The notes under the pieces are model-generated. The model was not told where the DNA came from, did not search any database, and worked only from the letters and a program-made list of their open reading frames with translations. Position numbers and translations under genes: made by a program. From Gemmatimonadaceae bacterium (GTDB lineage Bacteria; Gemmatimonadota; Gemmatimonadetes; Gemmatimonadales; Gemmatimonadaceae), in contig DATLTC010000100.1 in NCBI GenBank assembly GCA_035533755.1, forward strand, positions 62,001-126,000: DNA of 64,000 bases, written 5' to 3'. Shown piece after piece: positions 15,935 to 23,560 of this stretch; the stretch's first letter is position 1; every line of letters begins with the position of its first letter.

Positions 15935-15969
15935 CCCTAACGCGCGGCAAGCTCGAATGGGAGTTAGGG
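15935..15969 (-). other. Inverted repeat in the rpoA leader
   Basis: CCCTAAC at 15935-15941 pairs with GTTAGGG at 15963-15969 across a 21-base spacer. It lies 54-88 bases upstream of the rpoA start and has no T-run, so it is not a terminator. Role unknown. Confidence 0.4.
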
Positions 15970-16002
15970 TCCCGACCCATTGCACTGCACCACACCGCAC
16001 CG

Positions 16003-16033
16003 CCCCTCTCCTCCCCACCCACCGCACCGCCCC
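16003..16033 (-). other. G-rich tract in the rpoA leader, possible G-quadruplex
   Basis: On the minus (mRNA) strand this stretch has four runs of three or more G (complement of C runs at 16003-16006, 16013-16016, 16018-16020 and 16030-16033), with loops of 9, 1 and 6 bases. That meets loose G-quadruplex rules. It lies about 120-150 bases upstream of rpoA within CACCGC-type low complexity. Confidence 0.35.
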
Positions 16034-16123
16034 GTAGGAGGGTAGGAGGGTAGGAGAGTAGGAGGGTGAGACAGCAACCGTTGGGCAGTTATTCAGTCCT
16101 ACTGTCCTACACCCCTACTGTCC
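16034..16123 (-). repeat. GTAGGA-type tandem repeats with partly complementary TCCTAC copies
   Basis: The plus strand shows four near-copies of GTAGGAGG from 16034, then GTCCTACTGTCCTAC at 16096-16110 and CCCCTACTGTCC at 16112-16123. The segment 16050-16063 can pair with 16097-16110 over 14 positions with one mismatch and a 33-base loop. It begins right after the rpsD stop. An almost identical 15-mer occurs at 54254-54268, right after the actF stop, in the same orientation. Confidence 0.6.
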
Positions 16124-16130
16124 GACCGCG

Positions 16131-16766
16131 TTACTTGGAGTACAACTCGACCACGAGCTGCTCCTGCGCCGCGATCGGGATGTTCGGCCGGGTGGGACGC
16201 TCGAGCATCCGGCCGCTGAACGTGCCCTTGTCCACGGCGAGCCAGGACAGCGCGCCGCCGCGGCCCGACTGCTCCAACGCCGCCTGCACGGCGACGATCT
16301 CGCGCGACTTCTCGCGGACGCGGATCTCTTCGCCAGGCTGGGCCACGTAGCTGGCCACGTCCACCGTGCGGCCGTTGACCTCGATGTGGCGATGCCGGAT
16401 GAGTTGGCGCGCCGCCTTGCGGCTGGGCGCGAACCCCATCCGATACACGAGGTTGTCCAACCGGCTCTCGAGGTTGGCCAGCAGGTTGTGTCCGGTCACG
16501 CCGGGAAGGCTCGACACCCTCTCGAAGATGTTCCGGAACTGCTGCTCGCCCAGCCCGTACATGCGCTTGATCTTCTGCTTCTCGCGCAGCTGCTTGGCGT
16601 ATTCCGACGCCTTGCGCCGGCGCGCCGTGCTCTGCCCGTGCTGGCCGGGCGCATACGGGCGCCGCTCGACGGGGCACTTCTCGGTGAAGCACTTGGTGCC
16701 CTTGAGGAAGAGTTTGGTCCCCTCCCGCCGGCACAGCTTGCAGCTCGCTCCCAGATACCGACTCAT
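16131..16766 (-). CDS. rpsD: 30S ribosomal protein S4
   Basis: Primary 16S rRNA-binding protein and assembly nucleator. 211 residues, with the zinc-ligand set Cys9, Cys12, Cys26 and Cys31 (C+ form), PYAPGQHGQ near 42-50, LREKQKIKRMYGL, and an S4 RNA-binding domain with HRHIEVNGRTVDVASYVAQPGE. Start ATG at 16766, 3 bases after rpsK. A 249-base repeat-bearing gap separates it from rpoA. Confidence 0.97.
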   Translation of the reverse strand: MSRYLGASCKLCRREGTKLFLKGTKCFTEKCPVERRPYAPGQHGQSTARRRKASEYAKQLREKQKIKRMYGLGEQQFRNIFERVSSLPGVTGHNLLANLESRLDNLVYRMGFAPSRKAARQLIRHRHIEVNGRTVDVASYVAQPGEEIRVREKSREIVAVQAALEQSGRGGALSWLAVDKGTFSGRMLERPTRPNIPIAAQEQLVVELYSK

Positions 16767-16769
16767 GGC

Positions 16770-17147
16770 TCAGACTCTCCGGCGCTTTGGCGGACGGCAG
16801 CCGTTGTGCGGAATCGGCGTCACGTCCTTGATCGACTTGACCTGCAGGCCCGCCGACGCCAGCGCCTGGATGGCGGACTCGCGCCCGCTCCCCGGTCCCT
16901 GCACGCGCACGTGCACCCGCTTGACGCCGAGGCTGAGGGCCTCGCGCGCGCACTGCTCGGACGCGACGGTCGCCGCGAACGGCGTGCTCTTCTTGGAGCC
17001 CTTGAACCCGGCCTTGCCCGACGAGCCCCAGGACACCGCGTTCCCGTGCATGTCGGTGATGGTGACCATCGTATTGTTGAACGTCGCGTTCACGTGGGCG
17101 ATGCCTTCCGCCTCCACGACGCGCTTGGACTTCTTGCCAGTGGCCAT
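16770..17147 (-). CDS. rpsK: 30S ribosomal protein S11
   Basis: Small-subunit platform protein. 125 residues, with [53 protein letters not shown]-type segment (here [17 protein letters not shown]) and the C-terminal [17 protein letters not shown]. Four bases after the rpsM stop, standard order. Confidence 0.97.
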   Translation of the reverse strand: MATGKKSKRVVEAEGIAHVNATFNNTMVTITDMHGNAVSWGSSGKAGFKGSKKSTPFAATVASEQCAREALSLGVKRVHVRVQGPGSGRESAIQALASAGLQVKSIKDVTPIPHNGCRPPKRRRV

Positions 17148-17151
17148 AGGA

Positions 17152-17529
17152 TTACTTGGTTACCTTCTTCTTGCCGGCGATCGCGCGGCGGGGGCCCTTC
17201 TTGGTGCGGGCATTGGTGTGCGTCCGCTGACCACGCACCGGCAGACCGCGGCGATGACGCACGCCCCGATAGGAGCCGATGTCCATCAATCGCTTGATGT
17301 TCATGGCCACCTCGGTCCGCAGCGCGCCTTCCACCTTGTAGTCGCGCTCGATCACCTGGCGCAGCTTGTTGACGTCGGCGTCCGACAGATCGCGAATGCG
17401 CAGCGATCCGTCCACGCCTGCCTTCTGGATGATCTCGGCCGCGTGCTTCCGCCCGATGCCGTAGATGTAGCTCAAGCCGATCTCGACCTTCTTGTCGCGA
17501 GGGAGATCGACGCCACTGATGCGCGCCAT
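17152..17529 (-). CDS. rpsM: 30S ribosomal protein S13
   Basis: Small-subunit head protein. 125 residues beginning [20 protein letters not shown] with [33 protein letters not shown] and the basic tail [19 protein letters not shown]. Starts 3 bases after rpmJ; standard order. Confidence 0.97.
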   Translation of the reverse strand: MARISGVDLPRDKKVEIGLSYIYGIGRKHAAEIIQKAGVDGSLRIRDLSDADVNKLRQVIERDYKVEGALRTEVAMNIKRLMDIGSYRGVRHRRGLPVRGQRTHTNARTKKGPRRAIAGKKKVTK

Positions 17530-17532
17530 GGA

Positions 17533-17649
17533 TTAGCCTTGCCGCTGCTTATGCTTAGGGTTGCGCTTGCAGATGATGCGGATCACGCCATTCCGCTTGA
17601 CCACCTTGCAGTGCTCGCAGATCGGCTTCACGCTGCTGCGTACTTTCAC
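17533..17649 (-). CDS. rpmJ: 50S ribosomal protein L36
   Basis: 38 residues beginning [20 protein letters not shown], with zinc ligands Cys11, Cys14, Cys27 and His33, the canonical C+ L36. The start is GTG at 17649 and the stop is TAA at 17533-17535, 3 bases before rpsM. It is the first gene of this ribosomal block in the window. Neither secY nor infA precedes it, so the operon has been split from the usual spc cluster. Confidence 0.96.
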   Translation of the reverse strand: MKVRSSVKPICEHCKVVKRNGVIRIICKRNPKHKQRQG

Positions 17650-17675
17650 GAAAGCTCCGGTCCCGACAGAAACAG

Positions 17676-17681
17676 ATTCTA
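17676..17681 (-). promoter_or_regulatory. Candidate -10 box of the rpmJ-rpsM-rpsK-rpsD-rpoA operon
   Basis: TAGAAT on the minus strand, 5 of 6 to TATAAT, lies 26 bases upstream of the rpmJ GTG. The -35 region (TTAAGG at 18-base spacing) is weak. A second possible pair upstream is TTGCGT, 17 bases, TACTGT. Confidence 0.4.
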
Positions 17682-17735
17682 AAGGAATTCCAGCCAGACC
17701 TTAACAGTAACCGGGGCCTCAACTTGACGCAAGCC

Positions 17736-17760
17736 GGACACGCACCGTAAATGCGCGTCC
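17736..17760 (-). terminator. Possible weak terminator hairpin after pyrF
   Basis: On the minus strand GGACGCGCA and TGCGTGTCC can pair over 9 positions (one G-T wobble) with a 7-base loop, 20 bases after the pyrF stop. No T-run follows, so intrinsic termination is doubtful. Confidence 0.3.
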
Positions 17761-17779
17761 CCATCCGCCCGCAACAGGC

Positions 17780-18508
17780 TCACGACGCGCCCACGCTCCG
17801 GAGCTCGGCGAGCACCCGTTCCAGGGCCCCCCGGCGGTCGGCCGCGGCCGTCACGGTACGCCCCAGAACCACGTACGACGCGCCGGCCCGAGCCGCCTCA
17901 GCCGGCGTCACCACGCGCGCCTGATCCTGCGCCCCGGCCCCCGCCAGCCGGACCCCCGGCACCAGCGTGGCCAGGCTTCCCCCGAACCGCGCGCGCACCG
18001 CCGCGGCCTCGGGGCCGCCGCACACCACGCCGTGCAGCCCGGCGCCCGCCGCATCGCCGGCGAGCCGCAGCACCTCCGCCAGCACGTCGAGCGGCGCCGG
18101 TCCGTCCGCCCGCCCCCAGGCCGCCGCGAGCGCAGGCGCATCGAGCGAGGTCAGCACGGTGACGGCCAGGAGTTCGCAGTGCGCACCCGAATCGCCGGCC
18201 CCCCGCTGCGCCGCCTCCAGCATCGCCCGCCCACCCGACGCGTGTACCGTGACGAGGCGAACGCCATGGGCCGCCGCCCGCTCCACCGCGCCGCGCACGG
18301 TGTTGGGAATGTCGTGCAGCTTGAGATCGAGAAACACGTCGGCGCCGCGATCGAGCAGCGTCCGGACCACCCGCGGCCCCTCGGCAGTGAACAGCTCCAG
18401 CCCCACCTTGTAGAAGCCGCACAGCCCGTCGAGTTCGTCGGCCAGCGCCAACGCGGCCGCCAGCGTCGGCACGTCGAGGGCGACGATGGGCGTGGTCACG
18501 CCGGCCAT
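17780..18508 (-). CDS. pyrF: Orotidine 5'-phosphate decarboxylase
   Basis: Last step to UMP. 242 residues starting MAGVTTPIVALDVPTLAAAL. Catalytic DxKxxD is Asp61-Lys63-Asp66 in FLDLKLHDIPNTV; the phosphate-binding end has VTPAEAARAGASYVVLGRTV. ATG at 18508 lies 13 bases inside the pyrD coding end, so the longer in-frame extension is a shadow. Forms the tail of smpB-amidase-pyrD-pyrF. Confidence 0.95.
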   Translation of the reverse strand: MAGVTTPIVALDVPTLAAALALADELDGLCGFYKVGLELFTAEGPRVVRTLLDRGADVFLDLKLHDIPNTVRGAVERAAAHGVRLVTVHASGGRAMLEAAQRGAGDSGAHCELLAVTVLTSLDAPALAAAWGRADGPAPLDVLAEVLRLAGDAAGAGLHGVVCGGPEAAAVRARFGGSLATLVPGVRLAGAGAQDQARVVTPAEAARAGASYVVLGRTVTAAADRRGALERVLAELRSVGAS

Positions 18509-19440
18509 ATGAGGCTCCCGCGAATGGTTGCCAGATCGCGCACCGCGTGCGCAGCGCACCACCGCGCCAGGTCGCGCACCACGCGCTCCGGCTGCCGTGG
18601 ATCGCGCAGCGCCGCCGTGCCCATGCCGACGAGCGATGCGCCGGCCATGAGGTACTGCAGCGCGTCGCCGGCCGTCCGCACGCCACCCAACCCGATCACC
18701 GGCACGGACACGGCCCGGGTCACCTTCCACGTGGCGAGCACGCCCACCGGCAGGATGGCGCTCCCGCTCACGCCGCCCGTGCCGAACCCGAGCGCCGGAC
18801 GCCTGGCCTCGACGTCCACGACGAGCCCCGGGATGGTGTTCACCACGGTGATCCCATCGGCGCCGGCGTCCACGGCCACCCGCGCCGTGCGCGCGATGTC
18901 GGGCAGCGCGGGCGAGAGCTTGGCGAATACGGGCCGTGCGGTGGCGCGGCGCACGCCCGCGACCACCGCCCGGAGCGCCGCGTCGTCGGCGCCGAATTCC
19001 ATGCCGCCGGCCTTGGTGTTCGGGCAGCTCACGTTGAGTTCGTAGCCGTCGATCGCGCCCGCGGCCGGCTCGCAGTCCTCCAATCGTCGCACGACGTCGG
19101 CGAATTCGTCGACGTCGAATCCGACCACGTTCACGAGCTTGCGCGTGGCCGGCAGCGACGCCGCGAGCCATGGCAGGTGCGCGCGGCACACCTCGTCCAC
19201 CCCGGGATTGGCGAGCCCCACGGCGTTGATCATCCCGCCGTCGAACTCGGCCACGCGCGGCGGTGGCGCTCCCTCGCGCGGCGCGCGGCTCACGGCCTTG
19301 GTCACGAGCCCGCCCAGTGCGGCAAGATCCATCACGCCGGCCAATTCATGGCCGTAGCCGGCCGTGCCGGCGGCGAGAAGGATGGGATTCTGGAAATCGA
19401 GTCCGGCAACGCGAACGCGGAGCGCGGACGCCGAGGTCAT
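18496..19440 (-). CDS. pyrD: Dihydroorotate dehydrogenase, class 1 (PyrDB type)
   Basis: Oxidises dihydroorotate to orotate with FMN. The 314 residues include FQNPILLAAGTAGYG, NAVGLANPG, the catalytic Cys139 in NVSCPNTKAGGMEFG, and C-terminal FMN-phosphate motifs GLGGVRTAGDALQYLMAGAS. Cys instead of Ser as base and the NVSCPNTK...G form place it in class 1, most like 1B. The partner PyrK (iron-sulfur/FAD subunit) is not adjacent in the window. ATG at 19440 overlaps the amidase stop (ATGA). Confidence 0.93.
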   Translation of the reverse strand: MTSASALRVRVAGLDFQNPILLAAGTAGYGHELAGVMDLAALGGLVTKAVSRAPREGAPPPRVAEFDGGMINAVGLANPGVDEVCRAHLPWLAASLPATRKLVNVVGFDVDEFADVVRRLEDCEPAAGAIDGYELNVSCPNTKAGGMEFGADDAALRAVVAGVRRATARPVFAKLSPALPDIARTARVAVDAGADGITVVNTIPGLVVDVEARRPALGFGTGGVSGSAILPVGVLATWKVTRAVSVPVIGLGGVRTAGDALQYLMAGASLVGMGTAALRDPRQPERVVRDLARWCAAHAVRDLATIRGSLIWPA

Positions 19441-20315
19441 GGATTGCCGCCGTTCACGCGGTTGGCCACGCCTCGCACACTGCCCCAGTACGCGTTGAGG
19501 TAGTCCACGGCGGCGTCCGCGATCGAGTCGGCGATCTCGGACTGCTTGGACGGATCGCTGATGAACGCGGCGTCCTGGCGATTGGTGCCGAAACCGATCT
19601 CGACGAGGACGGCCGGCATGTACGCCGTCACGAGCACCATGAACCCGGCCTGCTTCACACCGCGGCTCGGACCGGGCTCGACGCCGCCGAGGTGCGCCTG
19701 GACGGAATCGGCCAGCTTCATGGACTCGCGGAGGTGCTCGTTCTGCTGCATGTCGCTGAGGATGAAGCTGAGCGGGTCGTCCCTGGAGACCGCAGGCCCG
19801 GTCTCGAAGCGCACCGACGCGTTTTCCATCTTTTCCACGCGGCGGGCGTCCTCGGTCTTGGCCTCGGACAGGAAATACGTCTCGTATCCGCGGGCCGCGC
19901 CCGGATCCTTCCAGTTGGGATTGGCGGCGTTGACGTGGATCGAGATGAACAGGTCGCCGCCCGCCTGGTTGGCGATCCGGCCGCGGTCGCCGAGGGCGAT
20001 GAGGGTGTCGGTGGTGCGGGTGTACACCACGTGCACGCCGCGCGCCTTGAGCGCGGCGCCGAGCTTGAGCGCCACCTGCAGCGTGATGTTCTTCTCGTAG
20101 ATCTTGTGGACGGCGCCCACCGGACCGCTCATGCCGTTGTCGGGCCCGCCGTGGCCGGCGTCCACGACCACGGTGCGCCGGACGTCGCCCTCCAGGCGCG
20201 GATGCGCGCCGACCTCCACGACGTGGCCCGCCAGTGCGTGCCGGGGTCGGGCCGGCACGTCGCGCACCGGCGCCGCGGCCGCCATCTGGAAGGCCGCGAA
20301 CGCGAGGGCGATCAT
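19437..20315 (-). CDS. N-acetylmuramoyl-L-alanine amidase (Amidase_3 fold)
   Basis: Zinc amidase that removes stem peptides from peptidoglycan during cell separation or remodelling. The N-terminal 15 residues are a short hydrophobic signal (MIALAFAAFQMAAAAP). The zinc and catalytic set of the AmiC/CwlV fold is present: His55 in VVVDAGHGGPDNG, Glu74, His127 in FISIHVNAA and Glu239 in VLVEIGFGTN. 292 residues, with no clear separate wall-binding or AMIN domain. The start at 20315 overlaps the smpB stop (ATGA). Confidence 0.92.
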   Translation of the reverse strand: MIALAFAAFQMAAAAPVRDVPARPRHALAGHVVEVGAHPRLEGDVRRTVVVDAGHGGPDNGMSGPVGAVHKIYEKNITLQVALKLGAALKARGVHVVYTRTTDTLIALGDRGRIANQAGGDLFISIHVNAANPNWKDPGAARGYETYFLSEAKTEDARRVEKMENASVRFETGPAVSRDDPLSFILSDMQQNEHLRESMKLADSVQAHLGGVEPGPSRGVKQAGFMVLVTAYMPAVLVEIGFGTNRQDAAFISDPSKQSEIADSIADAAVDYLNAYWGSVRGVANRVNGGNP

Positions 20316-20782
20316 CGTCCCCGCCCCACGCGGGCCATCTCGCGCTCGGCGTCCCGCGTGCGCTCGGTATCCCGCTTGTCGTGCACCTTCTTTCCCTTGC
20401 CCAGAGCCATCGTCACTTTCGCCACTCCGTTCTTGAAATACAGATCGAGCGGGACGAGCGTGAGACCCTCGCGCTCCACCGCCCCGATCAAACGACGGAT
20501 TTGACGCTTGTGGAGCAACAGCTTGCGCGTTCGGGTGGGCTCGTGGTTGTTGTAACTGCCCTGTTTATAGGGCGAAATATGCAGGTTGAGGAGATAGACC
20601 TCGCCGTCCTTGACGATCCCGTAGGCGTCGGTGATCTGGGCCTTCCCGTCGCGCAGGGACTTGACTTCGGTGCCGGTCAGCACGAGCCCCGCCTCCCACG
20701 TCTCGAGGATGTGGTAGTCGTAGCGCGCGCGCTTGTTTCGCGCGATCGGGATGGTGTCGTTGGCTTCGTTCGTTGACTTCAT
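20312..20782 (-). CDS. smpB: SsrA-binding protein SmpB
   Basis: Partner of tmRNA in ribosome rescue. 156 residues, with IARNKRARYDYHILETWEAG, GTEVKSLRDGKAQITDAYG, HISPYKQGSYNNHEPTR and the basic C-terminal tail HDKRDTERTRDAEREMARV. Start ATG at 20782. It heads a run into the amidase and pyrimidine genes. The plus-strand tRNA-Leu promoter -35 (20773-20778) lies inside its first codons. Confidence 0.95.
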   Translation of the reverse strand: MKSTNEANDTIPIARNKRARYDYHILETWEAGLVLTGTEVKSLRDGKAQITDAYGIVKDGEVYLLNLHISPYKQGSYNNHEPTRTRKLLLHKRQIRRLIGAVEREGLTLVPLDLYFKNGVAKVTMALGKGKKVHDKRDTERTRDAEREMARVGRGR

Positions 20783-20801
20783 GTTCAGCCGTCAATAATA
20801 T
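20773..20801 (+). promoter_or_regulatory. Sigma-70 type promoter of tRNA-Leu
   Basis: TTGACT at 20773-20778 (5 of 6 to consensus), a 17-base spacer, and TAATAT at 20796-20801 (4 of 6) sit 10 bases before the tRNA 5' end. The -35 overlaps the start of smpB on the opposite strand. Confidence 0.7.
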
Positions 20802-20811
20802 CCGCGTTCAC

Positions 20812-20895
20812 GCCGAAGTGGTGGAACTGGTAGACGCGCTGGCTTCAGGAGCCAGTGGGTGCAAGCCCGTGCGGGTTCGAGTCCCGCCTTCGGCA
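20812..20895 (+). tRNA. tRNA-Leu (anticodon CAG)
   Basis: Acceptor stem GCCGAAG pairs with CTTCGGC; discriminator A at 20895. Anticodon stem CTGGC/GCCAG with loop TTCAGGA gives anticodon CAG for CUG codons. T arm GCGGG TTCGAGT CCCGC. A variable arm is present, as expected for Leu. CCA is not encoded (CTCCA follows). Confidence 0.95.
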
Positions 20896-20907
20896 CTCCA
20901 GGATCGC

Positions 20908-20939
20908 GAGGGGGCTGTTCCTTCCGGAACAGCCCCCTC
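20908..20939 (+). terminator. Strong hairpin between tRNA-Leu and the convergent unknown gene
   Basis: A perfect 14-bp stem (GAGGGGGCTGTTCC with its complement) and loop TTCC. It lacks a T-run on either strand but sits where transcription of tRNA-Leu (plus) and of 20955-21509 (minus) should end, so it is probably a bidirectional stop. Confidence 0.65.
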
Positions 20940-20954
20940 GTGCCGTCTGGTGGG

Positions 20955-21509
20955 TCAGCGGCGGTCGATCGCCGACGGCGGCACGTGTTCGGGCAGGGTG
21001 GCGGTGCCGAATTGCTCCCGCAGCGACGCGTTGGCCGCGGCGAGATCACGCGCCAGGAGGTCGCCCGCCCGTTCCACGTTGGCGTCGATCTCGCGAAACG
21101 AACCGCCCGAGAATGCGAGCAGGGTGCGCCCGAGGCGGGCGGGCGTGGCCGCGTTCACGCGGGCACCGACGGCGTCGCGGTAGGCGCTCAACCGCGCGTT
21201 GAACTGGCGCTGGGAGAGTTCCAGGCGATCGCGGTCGATGCCCCGATCGCGCGCGAACGCCGCGGCCATGGCATGCGCCACGACAGCGCCGGTCCGGTCG
21301 TCCAGCGCGTCACGCTGGGCGCTCACCAGGCCGAGCGCGCGGCGCGCGTAGCGGAGTTCCCAGGCCGCGTGATCCCGGTCGCCGCGGGTGGCGCACTCGG
21401 CCAACCACGAGACATCGGCGTCGTCGGGTTCGACGAGTAGCCCGGCCACGAACCGTTCCGCGCGCTCGTGCAGTTTTCGCTCGGCTCGCCACCGTCCGAA
21501 GATCGGCAT
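20955..21509 (-). CDS. Unknown alpha-helical protein downstream of an Rrf2 regulator
   Basis: Not recognised. 184 residues from ATG at 21509 (MPIFGRWRAERKLHERAERF); the in-frame extension into the rrf2 gene is a shadow. It has no signal peptide or membrane segment. The composition is Ala/Arg-rich and the pattern suggests mostly helices (for example DRDHAAWELRYARRALGLVSA). One Cys (in WLAECATRG). It begins 26 bases after the Rrf2 stop, so it is probably co-transcribed with it and shares its conditions. Codon pattern and size support a real gene. Confidence 0.7.
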   Translation of the reverse strand: MPIFGRWRAERKLHERAERFVAGLLVEPDDADVSWLAECATRGDRDHAAWELRYARRALGLVSAQRDALDDRTGAVVAHAMAAAFARDRGIDRDRLELSQRQFNARLSAYRDAVGARVNAATPARLGRTLLAFSGGSFREIDANVERAGDLLARDLAAANASLREQFGTATLPEHVPPSAIDRR

Positions 21510-21535
21510 GGACCGAACGCGCGGCGCGAACGCGC

Positions 21536-22030
21536 TCAGAAGCTCTGGAGAACGGGCAGGCCGCGACCGATCTCGGCCTCGATGACGGGGCCGAGTCCCA
21601 CGCGGATGCGCACCTCGCCTTCCTCGTGGAGCAGATCGGACAACCGCACGCCCTCGAGCACCTCGTCGATCTTCTGCTGCAGCATGAGCCACACGGGGCG
21701 GATGCTGCACTCGTGCGACGCGGAACAGCGCGCCTCCTCCACCGGATGCGACACGCAGTGGAGGTCGAAGGTGGTGAGTTCCGAGGCGGCGATCACGTCG
21801 CGCACGGTAATCTCCTCCGGCGGGTGGGCCAGCGCATACCCGCCGCGTGCCCCGCGCGTGCTCTTCACGATGTCGGCCCGCCTGAGCCGCAGCAGGATCT
21901 GCTCCACATAGTCCACCGGCAGCCGTTCGGTGGCCGCGATCTCGCGACCCGTGACCGGCCCATCATCGCTGCGCTTTGCCAGGTGGAGCGCGCAGATCAC
22001 GCCGTATTCGGCCAAGGTGGTTATACGCAT
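21536..22030 (-). CDS. Rrf2-family transcriptional regulator with three Fe-S cysteines
   Basis: Winged-helix regulator of the IscR/NsrR/RsrR family. The N-terminal DNA-binding part (1-85) starts MRITTLAEYGVICALHLAKR, with LPVDYVEQILLRLRRADIVKSTRGARGGY as recognition helix and wing. Cys92, Cys102 and Cys108 are spaced 9 and 5 apart and probably hold a [2Fe-2S] cluster; IscR itself has 5 and 5. 164 residues. It lies 59 bases after the aspartase/fumarase gene. Which signal it senses (Fe-S status, NO, redox) is not visible; nearby trxB suggests redox. Confidence 0.88.
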   Translation of the reverse strand: MRITTLAEYGVICALHLAKRSDDGPVTGREIAATERLPVDYVEQILLRLRRADIVKSTRGARGGYALAHPPEEITVRDVIAASELTTFDLHCVSHPVEEARCSASHECSIRPVWLMLQQKIDEVLEGVRLSDLLHEEGEVRIRVGLGPVIEAEIGRGLPVLQSF

Positions 22031-22089
22031 AAATGGAGCTTAATGCGGGGGCATGGAGGGGGAAAGAGGGAATCCGGCCCGGGGGGCGG

Positions 22090-23508
22090 TCACGCCCCCC
22101 CGTGCTTGCCGCCTGGAACGCCGATTTCGGTCATCTTGCGCATGTCGAGCGCTTCGGCGATCGCCTCGGGCGGCAGGACCTTCTCGCGCTCGACGAGGGC
22201 CCGGATGAGCACGTTCTCCTTGACCGACCGCTTGCTGATCTCGGCGGCCTTGGCATATCCGATCTGCGGCGCCAGAGCGGTGGCGAGCGCGGCCGAGCGC
22301 TCGAGCCAGTACTCGCACTGCGCGCGGTTGGCCTCGATGCCGATGACGCACCGCTCGGTGAGCACCGTGGCGGCGTTGGTGAGGATGATCATCGAGAACA
22401 TCAGGTTGTGCGCGATCACCGGCATCATGACGTTGAGTTCGAGCTGGCCGTGCTCGGCGGCCGCGGCCACGCAGGCGTCGTTGCCCACCACCTGGAAGCA
22501 CACCTGATTGACCATCTCGGCCACCGAGGGATTGATCTTCCCGGGCATGATCGAGGAACCGGGCTGCACGGCCGGGAGCACGATCTCGTCGAGGCCGGTG
22601 CGCGGACCGCTCACCATGAGGCGCAGGTCGCTGGCGATCTTGCTGAGGTCGAGCGCCAGCACCTTGATGGCCGCGGAGAACGCGGCGGCGTCGCCCATGC
22701 TCTGCATGAGCTGGATGCGATCCGCGCCCACGCGCAGGTCGAGCCCCGTCACCTGCTCGAGGTACGTGTGCATGAGCGCCGGATACTCCGGCTCCACGTT
22801 CACGCCGGTGCCCACGGCGCTGCCGCCGATGCCGAGGTCGCGCAGGTAGTCCGCCGACTGACGGACGCGCGCCAGATTGCGCTCGATGGTCCCGGCATAC
22901 GCCGCGAACTCCTGCCCGAGGCGGATCGGCATCGCGTCCTGGAGATGGGTGCGCCCCGACTTGAGCACGTCGTCGAACTCACGGCCCTTGGCGGCGAGGG
23001 CGTCGCGCAGCGCGCCGAACGCGCGATCGAGCGGTTGCAGCAGGTCGAGCCCGCCGAGACGGATTGCCGTGGGGATCACGTCGTTGGTGGACTGCGCCAT
23101 GTTGACGTGATCGTTGGGATGCACGGGCTTGTACTCGCCCCGCTTGCCGCCCAGGAGCTCGTTGGCCCGATTGGCCAGCACCTCGTTGCAATTCATGTTG
23201 TGCGACGTGCCGGCGCCGGCCTGGTACACGTCGACCACGAAGTGCGCGTCGTGCGCGCCGGCCAGCACCTCATCGGCGGCGGCGACGATCGCGTCGGCGA
23301 GCCTGGCGTCGAGCCGCCCGGTCTGCTTGTGCGTGAGCGCGGCGGCCTTCTTGATCCAGATCACGGCGCGGACGAACTCGCGCAGCGGCTTGAGGCCGCT
23401 GATCGGGAAGTTCTGCAGGGCGCGCTGCGTCTGCACGCCATAGTAGGCATCGGCCGGCACATCGAGCGGGCCGAGCGGATCCTTTTCGGAACGAGTCGCG
23501 GAAGTCAT
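22090..23508 (-). CDS. Aspartate ammonia-lyase / fumarase superfamily enzyme, aspartase more likely
   Basis: Class II fumarase/aspartase fold. The catalytic mobile loop GSSIMPGKINP lies at 317-327, GRTHLQDA near 185-192, and ASTNDVIPTAIRL-type segment at 139-150. YYGVQTQRALQNFPISG and especially MVNQVCFQVVGND after the catalytic loop resemble aspartases (fumarases have NPTQCEA there). That favours aspartate to fumarate plus ammonia, but fumarase cannot be ruled out. 472 residues from ATG at 23508; the longer frame to 23598 runs into the upstream gene. It lies 52 bases from the DUF4149 gene. Confidence 0.85.
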   Translation of the reverse strand: MTSATRSEKDPLGPLDVPADAYYGVQTQRALQNFPISGLKPLREFVRAVIWIKKAAALTHKQTGRLDARLADAIVAAADEVLAGAHDAHFVVDVYQAGAGTSHNMNCNEVLANRANELLGGKRGEYKPVHPNDHVNMAQSTNDVIPTAIRLGGLDLLQPLDRAFGALRDALAAKGREFDDVLKSGRTHLQDAMPIRLGQEFAAYAGTIERNLARVRQSADYLRDLGIGGSAVGTGVNVEPEYPALMHTYLEQVTGLDLRVGADRIQLMQSMGDAAAFSAAIKVLALDLSKIASDLRLMVSGPRTGLDEIVLPAVQPGSSIMPGKINPSVAEMVNQVCFQVVGNDACVAAAAEHGQLELNVMMPVIAHNLMFSMIILTNAATVLTERCVIGIEANRAQCEYWLERSAALATALAPQIGYAKAAEISKRSVKENVLIRALVEREKVLPPEAIAEALDMRKMTEIGVPGGKHGGA

Positions 23509-23560
23509 GGGAGGAGTCGCGAGCGGATGAGAGGAATGAACACGAGGATGAGCGGCGCGG

